Shown here one piece after another: positions 1 to 8,890 of a stretch of 42,295 nucleotides of DNA. The position numbers and the translations under genes are program-made. Origin of the DNA: JAMOAD01 sp023621955 (GTDB lineage: Bacteria > Acidobacteriota > Aminicenantia > JAMOAD01); the NCBI GenBank assembly GCA_035403085.1, contig DAONEM010000017.1, forward strand, positions 1-42,295. The letters are read 5' to 3'. Numbering within the stretch: the first letter of the stretch is position 1; the number at the start of each line of letters is the position of its first letter. A model generated the notes under the pieces. It was not told where the DNA came from. It saw only the letters and a list, made by a program, of their open reading frames with translations, and did not search any database.

Positions 1-1
1 G

Positions 2-3000
2 AAGCTGATCCGGTGGGAGGACCTGATCAGGCTTCCGGAAACGACTTTGCCCTCCACGAGCGGAAGGGAGCCGCGGGAGGTTTCGAAGGAGAAGGAGCCC
101 CGAGGCTCTTGGGGAGAGTGGCTGGAGAGGAGGGGAAAGAGACCGCCCTCGGAGCTTCTCGCGGGAGGAAAGGATTCCCTCCCCACGGTGACGGCGGTGC
201 TCTTCGCCCAAGGGGAGGGGGAGGCCCTCTTGTCCGAGTCTTTGGAAAGCCTCCAAAAGCAGACGGTGCCTTACGGGGATCTCCTTCTGGTACCGCTCAA
301 CCGGGAAGGGTCTAGACAGGGGGAGAGAGTCCTCGGCGCTCGGGGGACGAAGAGGGGGGAAAAGCTACTCCCCCTCCAGGAGGGAGGAACCCTCAAGGAC
401 CTCTTTAGGAATATCGCCAAGGAGGTTTCCGGCCGTTACCTCCTCTTCCTCGCCGGTAAGGACGCCCTCTCCCCCTGGGCGATCGAGGCGGCGGCCGGGG
501 CTATGGCAAGATCGCCGGGAGCGGAGGTTTTCATCGCTCAGGAAGGGGAAAAGGAGGGAAAGGGCTCCCTTGGAGGCGGGAAGAGGTGGGAAGGAGCTCC
601 CTTGGAGGGCTTTTCCCAGCTGATTCTCCTGGAACGGCGGCTTCTTCTGGAGTTGGACACTGCCGAAAAGGGACAAGGCCCTCTGGAAGCCCTCACGAAG
701 GCTCTCGCCGAAGCCGGGAAGAGGCGAAGAATCCTTCACTGCGCCCATCCCCTCTACTTCTCCCGCCCTCTACCGGGATCCGTTTCCTGGGGAATCGAAG
801 GGAGGGGGCAGAACCTTCGGGGGGAATCCCATGGCACACCCTTGAAGGTCCTCCTGGACGCAAGAATCCTGAGCAGGAAGATGACCGGTTCGGAGAGGTA
901 TATCTCGGAGCTCCTTCGCGCCATGGCCCCGCTCTCCGGGGCGGCGAACCTGGAGCTCCAGGCCCTGGTGAAGGAGCCCCCTGTGGATCCCCTGGAGGGG
1001 GTACGGTATATCCGGAGGGACCCCTACAAGGCAATCGGGCAGGCCGACCTCTTCCACCAGACGACTCAGGTCTACCAACGGGAGCGGCTCTACGAGATGG
1101 CGGCGGGCAGGAGCTCCCTGATCACCTTCTTCGACCTGATCAGCTTTACCTTCCGGGAGTATTTTCGGGGGGAGAGAGAGTTCGCGGACTACCGGCGCTA
1201 TACCGTGGCGGCCACCGCTCTGGCCGACGGCGTGATCGCCATCTCCGAGCACAACCGCAAGGAGATCGTGAAGTACCTTGGGGTTTCCCCCGAGAGGGTC
1301 ACCCCCATCCCTCTGGCCCCTCCGGAGGGGTTGAGAAGGAGCGAGGATGAGGGCAGGAGAAGGGGCTTTCTCCTCAAACACGGCCTCTCTGCGGGGTACC
1401 TTCTCGCCATCGGGACAAACTATCCCCACAAGAACCTCCTTCGTCTCCTGAGGGCTTACGGGCGAGTCTCCTCCCGAATCGGAGGCCGACCCCTCGTCGT
1501 CGTGGGGGCCAGGAGCTTCGCCAGTCTTCAAGCGGATGTCGAGGAGAAGCTCCGGGAGCTTCAGGGCAGAGTCTTCCCTCTAGGCCATGTTCCCGAGGAG
1601 GATCTCGCCGAACTCTACTCCAACGCCCATGGGCTGGTCTATCCCTCCCTCTACGAAGGCTTCGGCCTGCCGCCCCTTGAGGCGATGGCGTGCGGTGTTC
1701 CCGTAGCGGCCAGTAACGCCACAAGCATTCCCGAAGTGGTCGGCGACGCCGCCCTCCTCTTCGACGGAGAGGATGAAAACGCCATCGCCGAGGCCATAGT
1801 CTCCCTCAGCAACGACGGGGAAGTGCGTCGTCGGCTCGTCGAACGTGGGGCCCATCGGGTCAAGACCTTCCGTTGGGAGGAGACGGCCAAGAGGACCATA
1901 GAGTGTTATTACGAAACCTACCGAAGGTCTTTGTCCCAGGACGGCCGTGAGAGGGAGGAGAGGAACCGGGAGACCCTGAGAGGCCTCGATTCGACGCTCC
2001 CCTTGGTCTTGATCCCCTCCCATGTCCTCTTCACTCCTCCCGGGGCCGGAAACGAGCTGCGGATCTTTAACCTTGTCAGGCACCTTAGGGGAGCGGGCTT
2101 CCGGGTGGCCTACCTCTACTGCCCCCTGGACGGCAGGGGGGCCACGGGGAAGCAGAAGCTGGAGATCGAGAAGTATGTGGACTTCTTTCGGCAAGTGGAC
2201 AGGGAGGCTCGGGAGAAGGCCCTCCTTGGGAGTTCACCCCTTCAGGATCTTCTCGACAAGAGCCGGGAACCGGAGCTGAGAGGGGTGGAGGAGAGGGAGA
2301 AGTGCTTCTGCCCCACCGCGATGCTGAACGCTTTCGACGAGATGGTCCGCGAGCTTAAGCCCTCCATCGTTATCGCCCAGTACGTCTGGATGAGCAGGCT
2401 CCTGAAGGTTCTCCCCGAAGGGATTCTGAAGGTGATCGATCTTCACGACAAGTTTTCCGACAAGAGAGAGAAGGTCCTTTCCTGCGGCGTTTCCGATGGT
2501 TTGGCGATCACCACGGAGGAGGAGGCCGCCCTTCTCAACCGAGCCGACCTGGTGATGGCGATCCAGGATCTGGAGAGAAGACGTTTTCAGGAACTTTCGG
2601 TCAAGCCCCTGGTGATCACCACGGGCGTCGATTTCGAGCCGAAGTATGACGAGGATCCTGTGAAGGACGAGAGAGAGCCGACGGTCTTGATCGTTGCCTC
2701 CGGGAACGCCCTGAACGTCAACTCTCTTCAGACCTTCCTGCGGGAGGTTTGGAGCAAGCGGGGGGAGAGCCTGGGAGGTCTGAAGTTGAGGGTTCTCGGG
2801 AGGGTCTGTGAAAACCTGACCTGTGAAGACCCCTCCGTCGAGTTGGCCGGTTACGTTCCCGACCTAGCCTCGGAGTACAGAAAGGCCCTCTTTGTCGTCA
2901 ACCCCGTGGTCGCCGGAACAGGCTTGAAGATCAAGTCCTTGGAGGCTCTCTCCTACGGGAAGGCCCTTCTCAGCACTCCCGCCGGGGTGGAGGGTCTGCC

Positions 3001-3205
3001 CGACCGGGAGGGGCACCTCTTTGCGGTCGCCCGGACCGGGGAGGAGTTCGTGAAACGGATGGGGCTCCTTGCCGGTGACTCGGGGCTTCGGGAGCGGATG
3101 GAGCGGGAGGCCCGAGAGTACACGGTAAGCTCCCTCTCCCCCTCCGCTGTCTACGGGGAGTTGCTCAAGAGCTTCAACCTCTTCTTGAAGGGGTCGCCCC
3201 GATGA
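2..3205 (+). CDS. Multi-domain glycosyltransferase, 5' partial (GT2-like remnant + two GT4 domains)
   Basis: The reading frame is open to the left window edge, so this is the C-terminal 1067 residues of a longer protein. The first possible start, TTG at 47, has no ribosome site and is unlikely to be real. Three parts can be seen. Codons of about nt 180-800 resemble a degenerate GT2 domain (LPTVTAVLFAQ...ESLESLQKQT). A complete GT4 domain follows at about nt 840-1920, with the acceptor-side start LKVLLDARILS, the donor-loop segment AIGTNYPHKN and the E-x7-E signature in YEGFGLPPLEAMACGVPV. A second GT4-like domain fills about nt 2000-3190, with a GAGNELRIFNL start and GTGLKIKSLEALSYGKALLS near the end. 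It probably transfers several sugars onto a surface glycan at the cytoplasmic face. Its stop overlaps the next start as ATGA. The family is secure; the sugar and acceptor are unknown. Confidence 0.85.
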   Translation, partial: KLIRWEDLIRLPETTLPSTSGREPREVSKEKEPRGSWGEWLERRGKRPPSELLAGGKDSLPTVTAVLFAQGEGEALLSESLESLQKQTVPYGDLLLVPLNREGSRQGERVLGARGTKRGEKLLPLQEGGTLKDLFRNIAKEVSGRYLLFLAGKDALSPWAIEAAAGAMARSPGAEVFIAQEGEKEGKGSLGGGKRWEGAPLEGFSQLILLERRLLLELDTAEKGQGPLEALTKALAEAGKRRRILHCAHPLYFSRPLPGSVSWGIEGRGQNLRGESHGTPLKVLLDARILSRKMTGSERYISELLRAMAPLSGAANLELQALVKEPPVDPLEGVRYIRRDPYKAIGQADLFHQTTQVYQRERLYEMAAGRSSLITFFDLISFTFREYFRGEREFADYRRYTVAATALADGVIAISEHNRKEIVKYLGVSPERVTPIPLAPPEGLRRSEDEGRRRGFLLKHGLSAGYLLAIGTNYPHKNLLRLLRAYGRVSSRIGGRPLVVVGARSFASLQADVEEKLRELQGRVFPLGHVPEEDLAELYSNAHGLVYPSLYEGFGLPPLEAMACGVPVAASNATSIPEVVGDAALLFDGEDENAIAEAIVSLSNDGEVRRRLVERGAHRVKTFRWEETAKRTIECYYETYRRSLSQDGREREERNRETLRGLDSTLPLVLIPSHVLFTPPGAGNELRIFNLVRHLRGAGFRVAYLYCPLDGRGATGKQKLEIEKYVDFFRQVDREAREKALLGSSPLQDLLDKSREPELRGVEEREKCFCPTAMLNAFDEMVRELKPSIVIAQYVWMSRLLKVLPEGILKVIDLHDKFSDKREKVLSCGVSDGLAITTEEEAALLNRADLVMAIQDLERRRFQELSVKPLVITTGVDFEPKYDEDPVKDEREPTVLIVASGNALNVNSLQTFLREVWSKRGESLGGLKLRVLGRVCENLTCEDPSVELAGYVPDLASEYRKALFVVNPVVAGTGLKIKSLEALSYGKALLSTPAGVEGLPDREGHLFAVARTGEEFVKRMGLLAGDSGLRERMEREAREYTVSSLSPSAVYGELLKSFNLFLKGSPR

Positions 3206-4047
3206 GAATCCTCTGCCTCTACCTTCGGTACGGACGGGAGCACTCCTCCGCCTTCGAGAGGCTGCGGCGTTGGCAATTCCTCAACCTCTCCCAGGAGCGA
3301 GTGGAGACATGGATCATCGACAACTCCTTGCCCGAAGGGACCCCCGAAGGGGTGGAGGGCCCTTTCCGCCTCTTTTCCGGCGACAACTCCATGCGGGAGT
3401 TCAGCGGATGGGACAGAATCCGGGCCGCTTACGCCGAGGAGATCCAAGGCTTTGACCTTGTCCACTTCGTGGATGACCGGTTCGATGTCCTCTATACGAA
3501 GTACTTGGAGCATTTCCATCCCACCATGCTTGCAAGAGTCGCCTCCCGCCCCGTCTGCCTCGGCCATATAGACAGCTACGACAGGGAGGTCTCCCTCAAG
3601 GGTGTGCGTTCACAGCACTGGATCCGAACGTGCTTCTTCTTCATGAGCCCGTCGGCTCTCGACCGTCTGGGGCCCTTTGTCTCCCAGAGGGACGAGGCCG
3701 ACTTCTTCGACCGGGAGGGACTCTTCCGGAGGGGATCCCTCAGCGGACAGTATGTCCGGTACATCACCGATTGGCTGGCAGGAGTCCCCCTTCAAGGGGT
3801 CAGCTGGCACTCCCGTATCGGGGACCCCGCCCTCTTTCGCAAGAAGGCGTTGATGATTCTCAACGAACACGCCCTCAGCATCCGCTTACGCCAAAGGGGT
3901 GTTCGGCTCATGGACTTCTGTTGGTCTTGGTACAGGGGAAGCCATGGCCTCCTTCCTTCCAAAGCCCTTCCCGGGTGGAGGGAACAGGTCCGCTTCCGGA
4001 GCGATTTTCTGAAAGGAAGGGTTCCCGACGGAGGGCTCCCTTCATGA
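3202..4047 (+). CDS. Probable glycosyltransferase-like protein of the glycan cluster
   Basis: This is a 281-residue cytosolic protein with no signal peptide or membrane segment. It starts at the ATG that overlaps the previous stop (ATGA). I do not recognise a named family with certainty. The segment GDNSMREFSGWDRI resembles a motif I associate with uncharacterised glycosyltransferase-like proteins of O-antigen and rhamnan clusters. An acidic pair in VHFVDDRFD could be a nucleotide-sugar or metal site of a GT-A fold. WHSRIGDPALF sits in the C-terminal half. The next gene overlaps its stop in the same ATGA manner, so it is made together with the glycan enzymes. A role in sugar transfer or polymer modification is inferred from context. 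It could also be a non-catalytic partner of the neighbouring enzymes. Confidence 0.6.
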   Translation: MRILCLYLRYGREHSSAFERLRRWQFLNLSQERVETWIIDNSLPEGTPEGVEGPFRLFSGDNSMREFSGWDRIRAAYAEEIQGFDLVHFVDDRFDVLYTKYLEHFHPTMLARVASRPVCLGHIDSYDREVSLKGVRSQHWIRTCFFFMSPSALDRLGPFVSQRDEADFFDREGLFRRGSLSGQYVRYITDWLAGVPLQGVSWHSRIGDPALFRKKALMILNEHALSIRLRQRGVRLMDFCWSWYRGSHGLLPSKALPGWREQVRFRSDFLKGRVPDGGLPS

Positions 4048-6332
4048 CCATGGGCGAGGAGAGAGGAATGGGGGATCAGGAGAGGATTCGCAGTGCTTGG
4101 GATTGTCTTGCCTCGGAAGAGGAGAAGGGGAAGCGCCTTTTGACGAACTACAGCGGCCTCAAGAGCTCCCATGAGCTTCACAACTACCTTGTCACTGGAC
4201 GCAGGGATTACCACTACCTCGACTACTTCAGGGACAAGTATCTGGCCGGTCGTTCACCCCTGCGCATCGCCAGCCTGGGCTGCGGGGACGGAGGTCTGGA
4301 AAGAACCCTGGCCGGCGAATTCTCCTACCCTTACCGGGAGATCGAGGGTTTCGACATCAACCCGAAGCTGATCGAATTCGCCGCCCAAGAGGCGACAAAG
4401 CGAGGGCTGACGAACCTGCACTACCGGGTCATGGACCTGAACAGGCCGGCCCTAGGAGAATCTTCCTACGATTTGGTGGTCTTCTTCCACTCCCTTCACC
4501 ACCTGGAGGCCCTCGAAGAGGTCCTGGACGCGGTCCTTTCCTCGTTGACCGAAGAGGGGCTGTTGCTGGTTGTGGACTACACGGGACCCTCCCGTCTCCA
4601 ATGTCCGGAGAAGGTCCTGAAGATCGCTCAGGAGCTCCTGGACCTTCTTCCCCGGGAGCTGAAGGTCAACCTTGCCAAGCCCTCCTCACCGGTCCTTTAC
4701 AAGGAGAGGGTCACCAGAAAGTCGGTTCGGGAGGTGGTTGGCGCCGACCCCTCCGAAGCGGTCCGATCCGATGAAATCGTGCCCCTCATCGAGGAGCGCT
4801 TTCAGGTGCTCGAGAAGAGGCCTATGGGGGGGACCGTTATCGAGCAGACCCTCGGAGAGATCGCCGGGAACTTCGATGAGAGCAATCCGGTCGTAAGGTC
4901 CCTGCTCCTCTCCTTCCAGAAGGTCGAGGAGATCGCCTTGAGGGAGGGGGGCATCGACCCCCACTACACCTTCCTGGTTGCCCGCAAGGGCCCTCCCGGC
5001 TCCCCTCGGACCGCTCCCCCTCCATCGAAGGTCCTGCCCCCTCCGGGAGAGAGTGCCCCTTCGCACTCTTTTGCCTCTTTCGAAAACGATCTCCAGAGCG
5101 TCAACAACCTTCTCCAGAGAAAGAGCGTCGGCGCCGCGCTCCGCAACCTCGCCCGGAAGGATTTGCCGGAGGAGGGAGTCCAAGAGGAGTGGAACACTCT
5201 GATCCAAGGGCTCACGGCCTTAGAGTTTCCGACCCTTCTCTACAACGTCGCCGGGTACTACGAGCAGAGGGAAGACCTGCCTGCCTCCCGGGCTCTCTAC
5301 AGGGTGTTGACAGAGCTCTTCGAGAAGGGGGATCCTGAAATCGCCGGAAAGAGCTACTACAAGAGGGCTCTTCTGGAAGAGGGGGGGGAGAAGAGAGAGC
5401 TTCTGGAGCGGTGCTTGGTCTTGTATCCCGACCATAGGGCCGCATTGGACCTGATACGGTCTCTTCCAGGGGGAGAGAACTACTCCGTCCCTACCCAAGA
5501 GAGGAGGCCGGATTTCCGGCCGCCCAGTGAGAGGCTCCTTGCGCCTATGTTTTCGGAGCACCATCTCGACCTGTTGGAGTCGATTCAGCGGAGGTTCTCG
5601 CTGAGGGGGAAAAACGTGGTCGACGTCGGAGGGGTGAACATCCCGGCGGAGCTCATGAGGCGGCTGGGGGTGAGGCGGTTCGTTTGCGTGGATCCTGTCT
5701 CGAAGTGGGGTTACGGCTGTAGCGATGGAAAATGTTTTGAAAAACCGGTCTACAAACGGAAGGATTTCCGGGAGGCTTTCGAGAGAGAGTTCTCCTTTGT
5801 CCTGGACGAAGGGATCGAAGAGGTAGGAGAAGAGCTGGCGTCAACCTTCGATGTGGCCATCTCCATCGGGGCCTTTGAGCATGTGGCTTCGTTGGAACAG
5901 ACTCTGGAGGCCCTCTTCCGTATTCTCAAGAAGGACGGCCACCTCTTCAGCTACTACGACCCCATCTTCTCATGCGCCAAAGGGCACCATGTCTACATCA
6001 ACAAAAATTATAACTTCAACAACATGCCGGAGCTGGACCATATGCACCTTCTCTACGGCCCGGAGGAGGCCAGGAGGTACTTACAGGGTGTGGAAAGGTT
6101 CGAGGGTTTGTCGGAGACCATCGTTCAGCAGGCCTACTTCTCAGACAAGATCAACCGATTTACCCTCAACGACCACCTCCGTGCCCTTTCCGGAGGACCT
6201 TTCAACGAGTACACCATCCTCTTTTACAAGGTGACTCCGGTTCCCCCCCAACGGTGGGAGGAGCTGGTCCGAAGGCATGGACCGATGCGGTACGATGTCC
6301 AGGGCATTCAGTATGTGGCCCGGAAGCTTTAG
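4044..6332 (+). CDS. Two-headed SAM methyltransferase with a helical-repeat linker
   Basis: The protein has 762 residues from the ATG at 4044, which has GGAGG eight bases upstream and overlaps the previous stop. ATG at 4068, preceded by GAGGAGAGAGGA, is a competing start. Residues about 50-260 form a class I SAM methyltransferase: motif I is ASLGCGDGGLER, the acidic strand is IEGFDIN, and DLVVFFHSLHHLE follows. A proline-rich linker near residues 318-345 leads to a helical, TPR-like section. Residues about 520-700 form a second, different methyltransferase: NVVDVGGVN, then CVDPVSKWG, then DVAISIGAFEHV. The second half resembles methyltransferases that modify sugars or lipids in polysaccharide clusters. 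Two methyl-transfer sites in one chain would suit capping or decorating two positions of the glycan. The frame extends upstream to 3630, but that part lies inside the previous gene and is a shadow. Confidence 0.8.
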   Translation: MTMGEERGMGDQERIRSAWDCLASEEEKGKRLLTNYSGLKSSHELHNYLVTGRRDYHYLDYFRDKYLAGRSPLRIASLGCGDGGLERTLAGEFSYPYREIEGFDINPKLIEFAAQEATKRGLTNLHYRVMDLNRPALGESSYDLVVFFHSLHHLEALEEVLDAVLSSLTEEGLLLVVDYTGPSRLQCPEKVLKIAQELLDLLPRELKVNLAKPSSPVLYKERVTRKSVREVVGADPSEAVRSDEIVPLIEERFQVLEKRPMGGTVIEQTLGEIAGNFDESNPVVRSLLLSFQKVEEIALREGGIDPHYTFLVARKGPPGSPRTAPPPSKVLPPPGESAPSHSFASFENDLQSVNNLLQRKSVGAALRNLARKDLPEEGVQEEWNTLIQGLTALEFPTLLYNVAGYYEQREDLPASRALYRVLTELFEKGDPEIAGKSYYKRALLEEGGEKRELLERCLVLYPDHRAALDLIRSLPGGENYSVPTQERRPDFRPPSERLLAPMFSEHHLDLLESIQRRFSLRGKNVVDVGGVNIPAELMRRLGVRRFVCVDPVSKWGYGCSDGKCFEKPVYKRKDFREAFEREFSFVLDEGIEEVGEELASTFDVAISIGAFEHVASLEQTLEALFRILKKDGHLFSYYDPIFSCAKGHHVYINKNYNFNNMPELDHMHLLYGPEEARRYLQGVERFEGLSETIVQQAYFSDKINRFTLNDHLRALSGGPFNEYTILFYKVTPVPPQRWEELVRRHGPMRYDVQGIQYVARKL

Positions 6333-6372
6333 AGGAAGGCCTTAAGAAAGGGAGAGAAAAGGAGCGAGAACC

Positions 6373-7077
6373 GTGAAAAACTACTGGTCCTGCGGGATAG
6401 ACGAAGTGGAGGGATGGCTCAGCCAGGGGATCGAAGAGCCCCTGACTGAGGTGGACCGTTTCCAAAGGGAGGCGGGAATCTTGGGAAGCGTCATGGAGAT
6501 CGGTGTCCACCAAGGGAAATTTTTCATCCCCCTGGCCTTACTGAAGAGGCCCGAGGAGTACGCCCTGGGGATCGACCTCTTCGAGGATCAGGGAAAGAAC
6601 ATCGACGGGTCCGGGAAGGGGGACTTCGGAGCGGTCTCGGCGAACCTCGAAAAGTATGTCCAGGAGAGGTCCAGAGTGGAACTGCTCCGAAGGGACAGTC
6701 TCTCCCTCACCCCCCTGGACAAAGTGGAGTTTCTCAAGAAGTACGGTCCTTTCAGAATCGTCAGTATTGACGGAGGCCACACCCCTTTTCACACGGTCAA
6801 CGACCTCCTCTTCGTTCAAGACATTCTCCAGAGCGGAGGAGTCGTCATCCTCGACGACTACTACAACCTCCACTGGCCGGGGGTTCATGAGGGAGTGGCC
6901 AGGTTCTTCCTCCAGAACACCCCCAAGATCAGGATCTTCTGCTACACCCAGAACAAACTTTTCTTGACCGATCTCAGCCATTACAGGAGATACTTCACGC
7001 TTTTTCAGAAACTCTTCTCCTCCAAGGAAAACTTTAAAAAGGTGAGGATGTGGGACTCCGAAGCGGTCGTCTACTGA
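6373..7077 (+). CDS. Class I SAM-dependent methyltransferase
   Basis: A 234-residue soluble protein starting with GTG at 6373, chosen because AAGGAG lies just upstream (AAAAGGAGCGAGAACC). The N-terminal half shows MEIGVHQGKFFIPLALL, a variant SAM-binding glycine loop, followed by LGIDLFEDQ, the acidic ribose-binding strand. IVSIDGGHTP and GVVILDDYYN match the later strands of the Methyltransf_24 type, where the DGGH and DDY acids often bind a metal. These enzymes methylate sugar or secondary-metabolite hydroxyls. Its place between the double methyltransferase and a GT2 gene points to glycan O-methylation. This is one of the few gaps in the operon: 40 bases separate it from the upstream gene. 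Confidence 0.8.
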   Translation: MKNYWSCGIDEVEGWLSQGIEEPLTEVDRFQREAGILGSVMEIGVHQGKFFIPLALLKRPEEYALGIDLFEDQGKNIDGSGKGDFGAVSANLEKYVQERSRVELLRRDSLSLTPLDKVEFLKKYGPFRIVSIDGGHTPFHTVNDLLFVQDILQSGGVVILDDYYNLHWPGVHEGVARFFLQNTPKIRIFCYTQNKLFLTDLSHYRRYFTLFQKLFSSKENFKKVRMWDSEAVVY

Positions 7078-7112
7078 GAGAGCGGCGCGAAGAGGGGCGG
7101 GGAGAGAGCGAC

Positions 7113-7193
7113 ATGAGGGAGACTCCCCCTTCGGCTTCTCCTTTCCGTCGACGCTTCCGGGCCTGGAAGAGGTGGAAACGGAGGGGTTCATGA
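7113..7193 (+). CDS. Possible 26-codon basic leader ORF coupled to the GT2 gene
   Basis: A short ORF (ATG at 7113) follows a purine-rich ribosome-site-like stretch (GGGGAGAGAGCGAC). It ends with a TGA that overlaps the ATG of the next gene at 7190 in the ATGA arrangement used throughout this operon. The peptide is rich in arginine, lysine and tryptophan (ends RAWKRWKRRGS). It could be a real small protein, or a leader that feeds ribosomes into the GT2 start. Length alone cannot exclude chance. No homologue is recognised. Confidence 0.3.
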   Translation: MRETPPSASPFRRRFRAWKRWKRRGS

Positions 7194-8890
7194 TCAGCGT
7201 GGTGATCCCCTGTTTCAACGGCGGGGAGGTTCTCAACAGATGCCTCCGCTCCCTGGTCGAGACGAAAGCCCCGGGGAGGCTGGAGGTGGTCCTGAGGGAT
7301 GACGCCTCCCCTGAACCGATGTGCCTGGAGGGGGTGGGAGAGGGGTTCGCGATCAGAACCTCCCGAAATTCCGAGAACCTCGGCTTCGTCAGAACCGCGA
7401 ACCTGGGGGCGGCTGAGGCGAAGGGGGAGATTCTCCTCTTCCTCAACCAAGACACGGAGTTTCTCTCTCCTGGCTGGGGGGAGCGGCTCGAAGAGCTTTT
7501 CCGCGAAAGGCCGGATATCGGCGTGGTCGGAGCCAAGCTGATCTATCCGGACAGCCGCCTGGTCCAGTTCGCCGGAGGCTTCCTGGACGAAGAGGAGTGG
7601 AGAAGCGACTACCTCTACTACCGGGCCCGAGGCGACGAGCCCGGAACCAACCGGGGAAGGGAGGTCGATTGGGTCTTGGGGGCCTTCTTGGCGATCCGCG
7701 GGGATCTCTTCCGGAGCCTTGGGGGGTTCTCTCCCGCCTACCACTCCTCCTACGAGGACATCGACCTCTGCCTTCGGGTTGCCGAGAGGGGGTACAGAGT
7801 CTTCTATGAGCCCTCCATCCGTCTCTTCCACTACGAGACCCAGACCGGTCTGACAGGGCTTCACCAATCCAAGAGCCTCTCCACCTTCAGAGACCGTTGG
7901 AGCGGCCGCTTGATGGGGGCACAACCGGACTACTACGGTCAGGACGGCCTCTCCTCCTCCTTTGTCAGGCGGATGATGGCCCTCTTCCAACGGGACTACT
8001 ACAACGTTTCACGGGTGGTCGAAACCTTCGGCCTGAAAGAGCCCACCGCTCAGAGGGCCTTCGTGGAGGGCCGCTCCTCCTTTTCGATTCTGGATCAGCT
8101 GGTGGAGCACTTTCGTTGCGCCGGTTCCTCTGCCCTTCCGGATTTCCTCTACTACCGGGGGAAGGTCCGGTTGAGATCGGGAACCCCGGAGGATTTCCTC
8201 TCCGACTTCCTCGAGGTCCTCTCCAAGGGGGAACCTTCCCTGAAGAGGGACGAGAGCCTGCTTCTGCTGAGGATGATGGGCCAACCCGTCGAGCCTTCGG
8301 GAGAACCCTTTTCCCAGAGGCTCTCGACGTTGAGCCGTCTGGTCCAGGAGATTGGCGAGGGGCTCCCCTGGCCGGGCAAGGGGGATATTCTCGAACAGGC
8401 CCTGCTGCTGAAGTTCACCGACACGGTCTCGTGGGCGGTCCGCCGGATCCCCGCCGAGAGGCTCTCCCGGTACGTCGCCTTCATAGAGGAGAGAGAGGGG
8501 TGGTTCTCCAACAAGGCCTCCCTGATCAACCTCTTCTTCTCCCTCGGGGAGAGAGATTTCGAGGGCCGGGGGGGGGAGTTTTTCCGAAGGGCCGTGGAGT
8601 GGACCCGGGAGGGGAGGTGGGATCGGGTGAAGAGGGCCCAATTCGCCATCAACCAAGCCTCCTACTGGGAGAAGAGGGGGGAGTACCAGAGGTCTCTAGG
8701 GCTTCTGGAAGAGGTGGAGGAGCCCCTTCCCCGCTCCCTGGGCTCCAGCCTCCACTACCATCTGGGCGAGTGCTTTCACCGCCTGGGGGATGAGGGGAAG
8801 GCCCTCTCCTATTGGACGAAAGCCTTGCGGGGCAACCCTGACAACGCCCTCCTGAGGAAGAAATGGAAGGAGCTGGCCCGGGATGAGTAA
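7190..8890 (+). CDS. GT2 glycosyltransferase (rhamnosyltransferase-like) with TPR-like tail
   Basis: The protein has 566 residues from ATG 7190, preferred over GTG 7172 because GGAGGGG lies just upstream of it. Residues 1-250 are a GT-A family 2 domain. MISVVIPCFNGGEVL opens the nucleotide-binding fold, LRDDASP contains the first acidic pair, and FLNQDTEF carries the metal-binding acid of the DxD position. GGFSPAYHSSYEDIDLCLR is the acceptor/base region typical of rhamnosyltransferase-like enzymes. The C-terminal 300 residues are helical and end in TPR-like units (SLHYHLGECFHRLGDEGKA). No membrane segment is visible, so it probably acts at the cytoplasmic face on a lipid-linked acceptor. The next gene starts inside its last codons (8-base overlap). 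Confidence 0.85.
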   Translation: MISVVIPCFNGGEVLNRCLRSLVETKAPGRLEVVLRDDASPEPMCLEGVGEGFAIRTSRNSENLGFVRTANLGAAEAKGEILLFLNQDTEFLSPGWGERLEELFRERPDIGVVGAKLIYPDSRLVQFAGGFLDEEEWRSDYLYYRARGDEPGTNRGREVDWVLGAFLAIRGDLFRSLGGFSPAYHSSYEDIDLCLRVAERGYRVFYEPSIRLFHYETQTGLTGLHQSKSLSTFRDRWSGRLMGAQPDYYGQDGLSSSFVRRMMALFQRDYYNVSRVVETFGLKEPTAQRAFVEGRSSFSILDQLVEHFRCAGSSALPDFLYYRGKVRLRSGTPEDFLSDFLEVLSKGEPSLKRDESLLLLRMMGQPVEPSGEPFSQRLSTLSRLVQEIGEGLPWPGKGDILEQALLLKFTDTVSWAVRRIPAERLSRYVAFIEEREGWFSNKASLINLFFSLGERDFEGRGGEFFRRAVEWTREGRWDRVKRAQFAINQASYWEKRGEYQRSLGLLEEVEEPLPRSLGSSLHYHLGECFHRLGDEGKALSYWTKALRGNPDNALLRKKWKELARDE

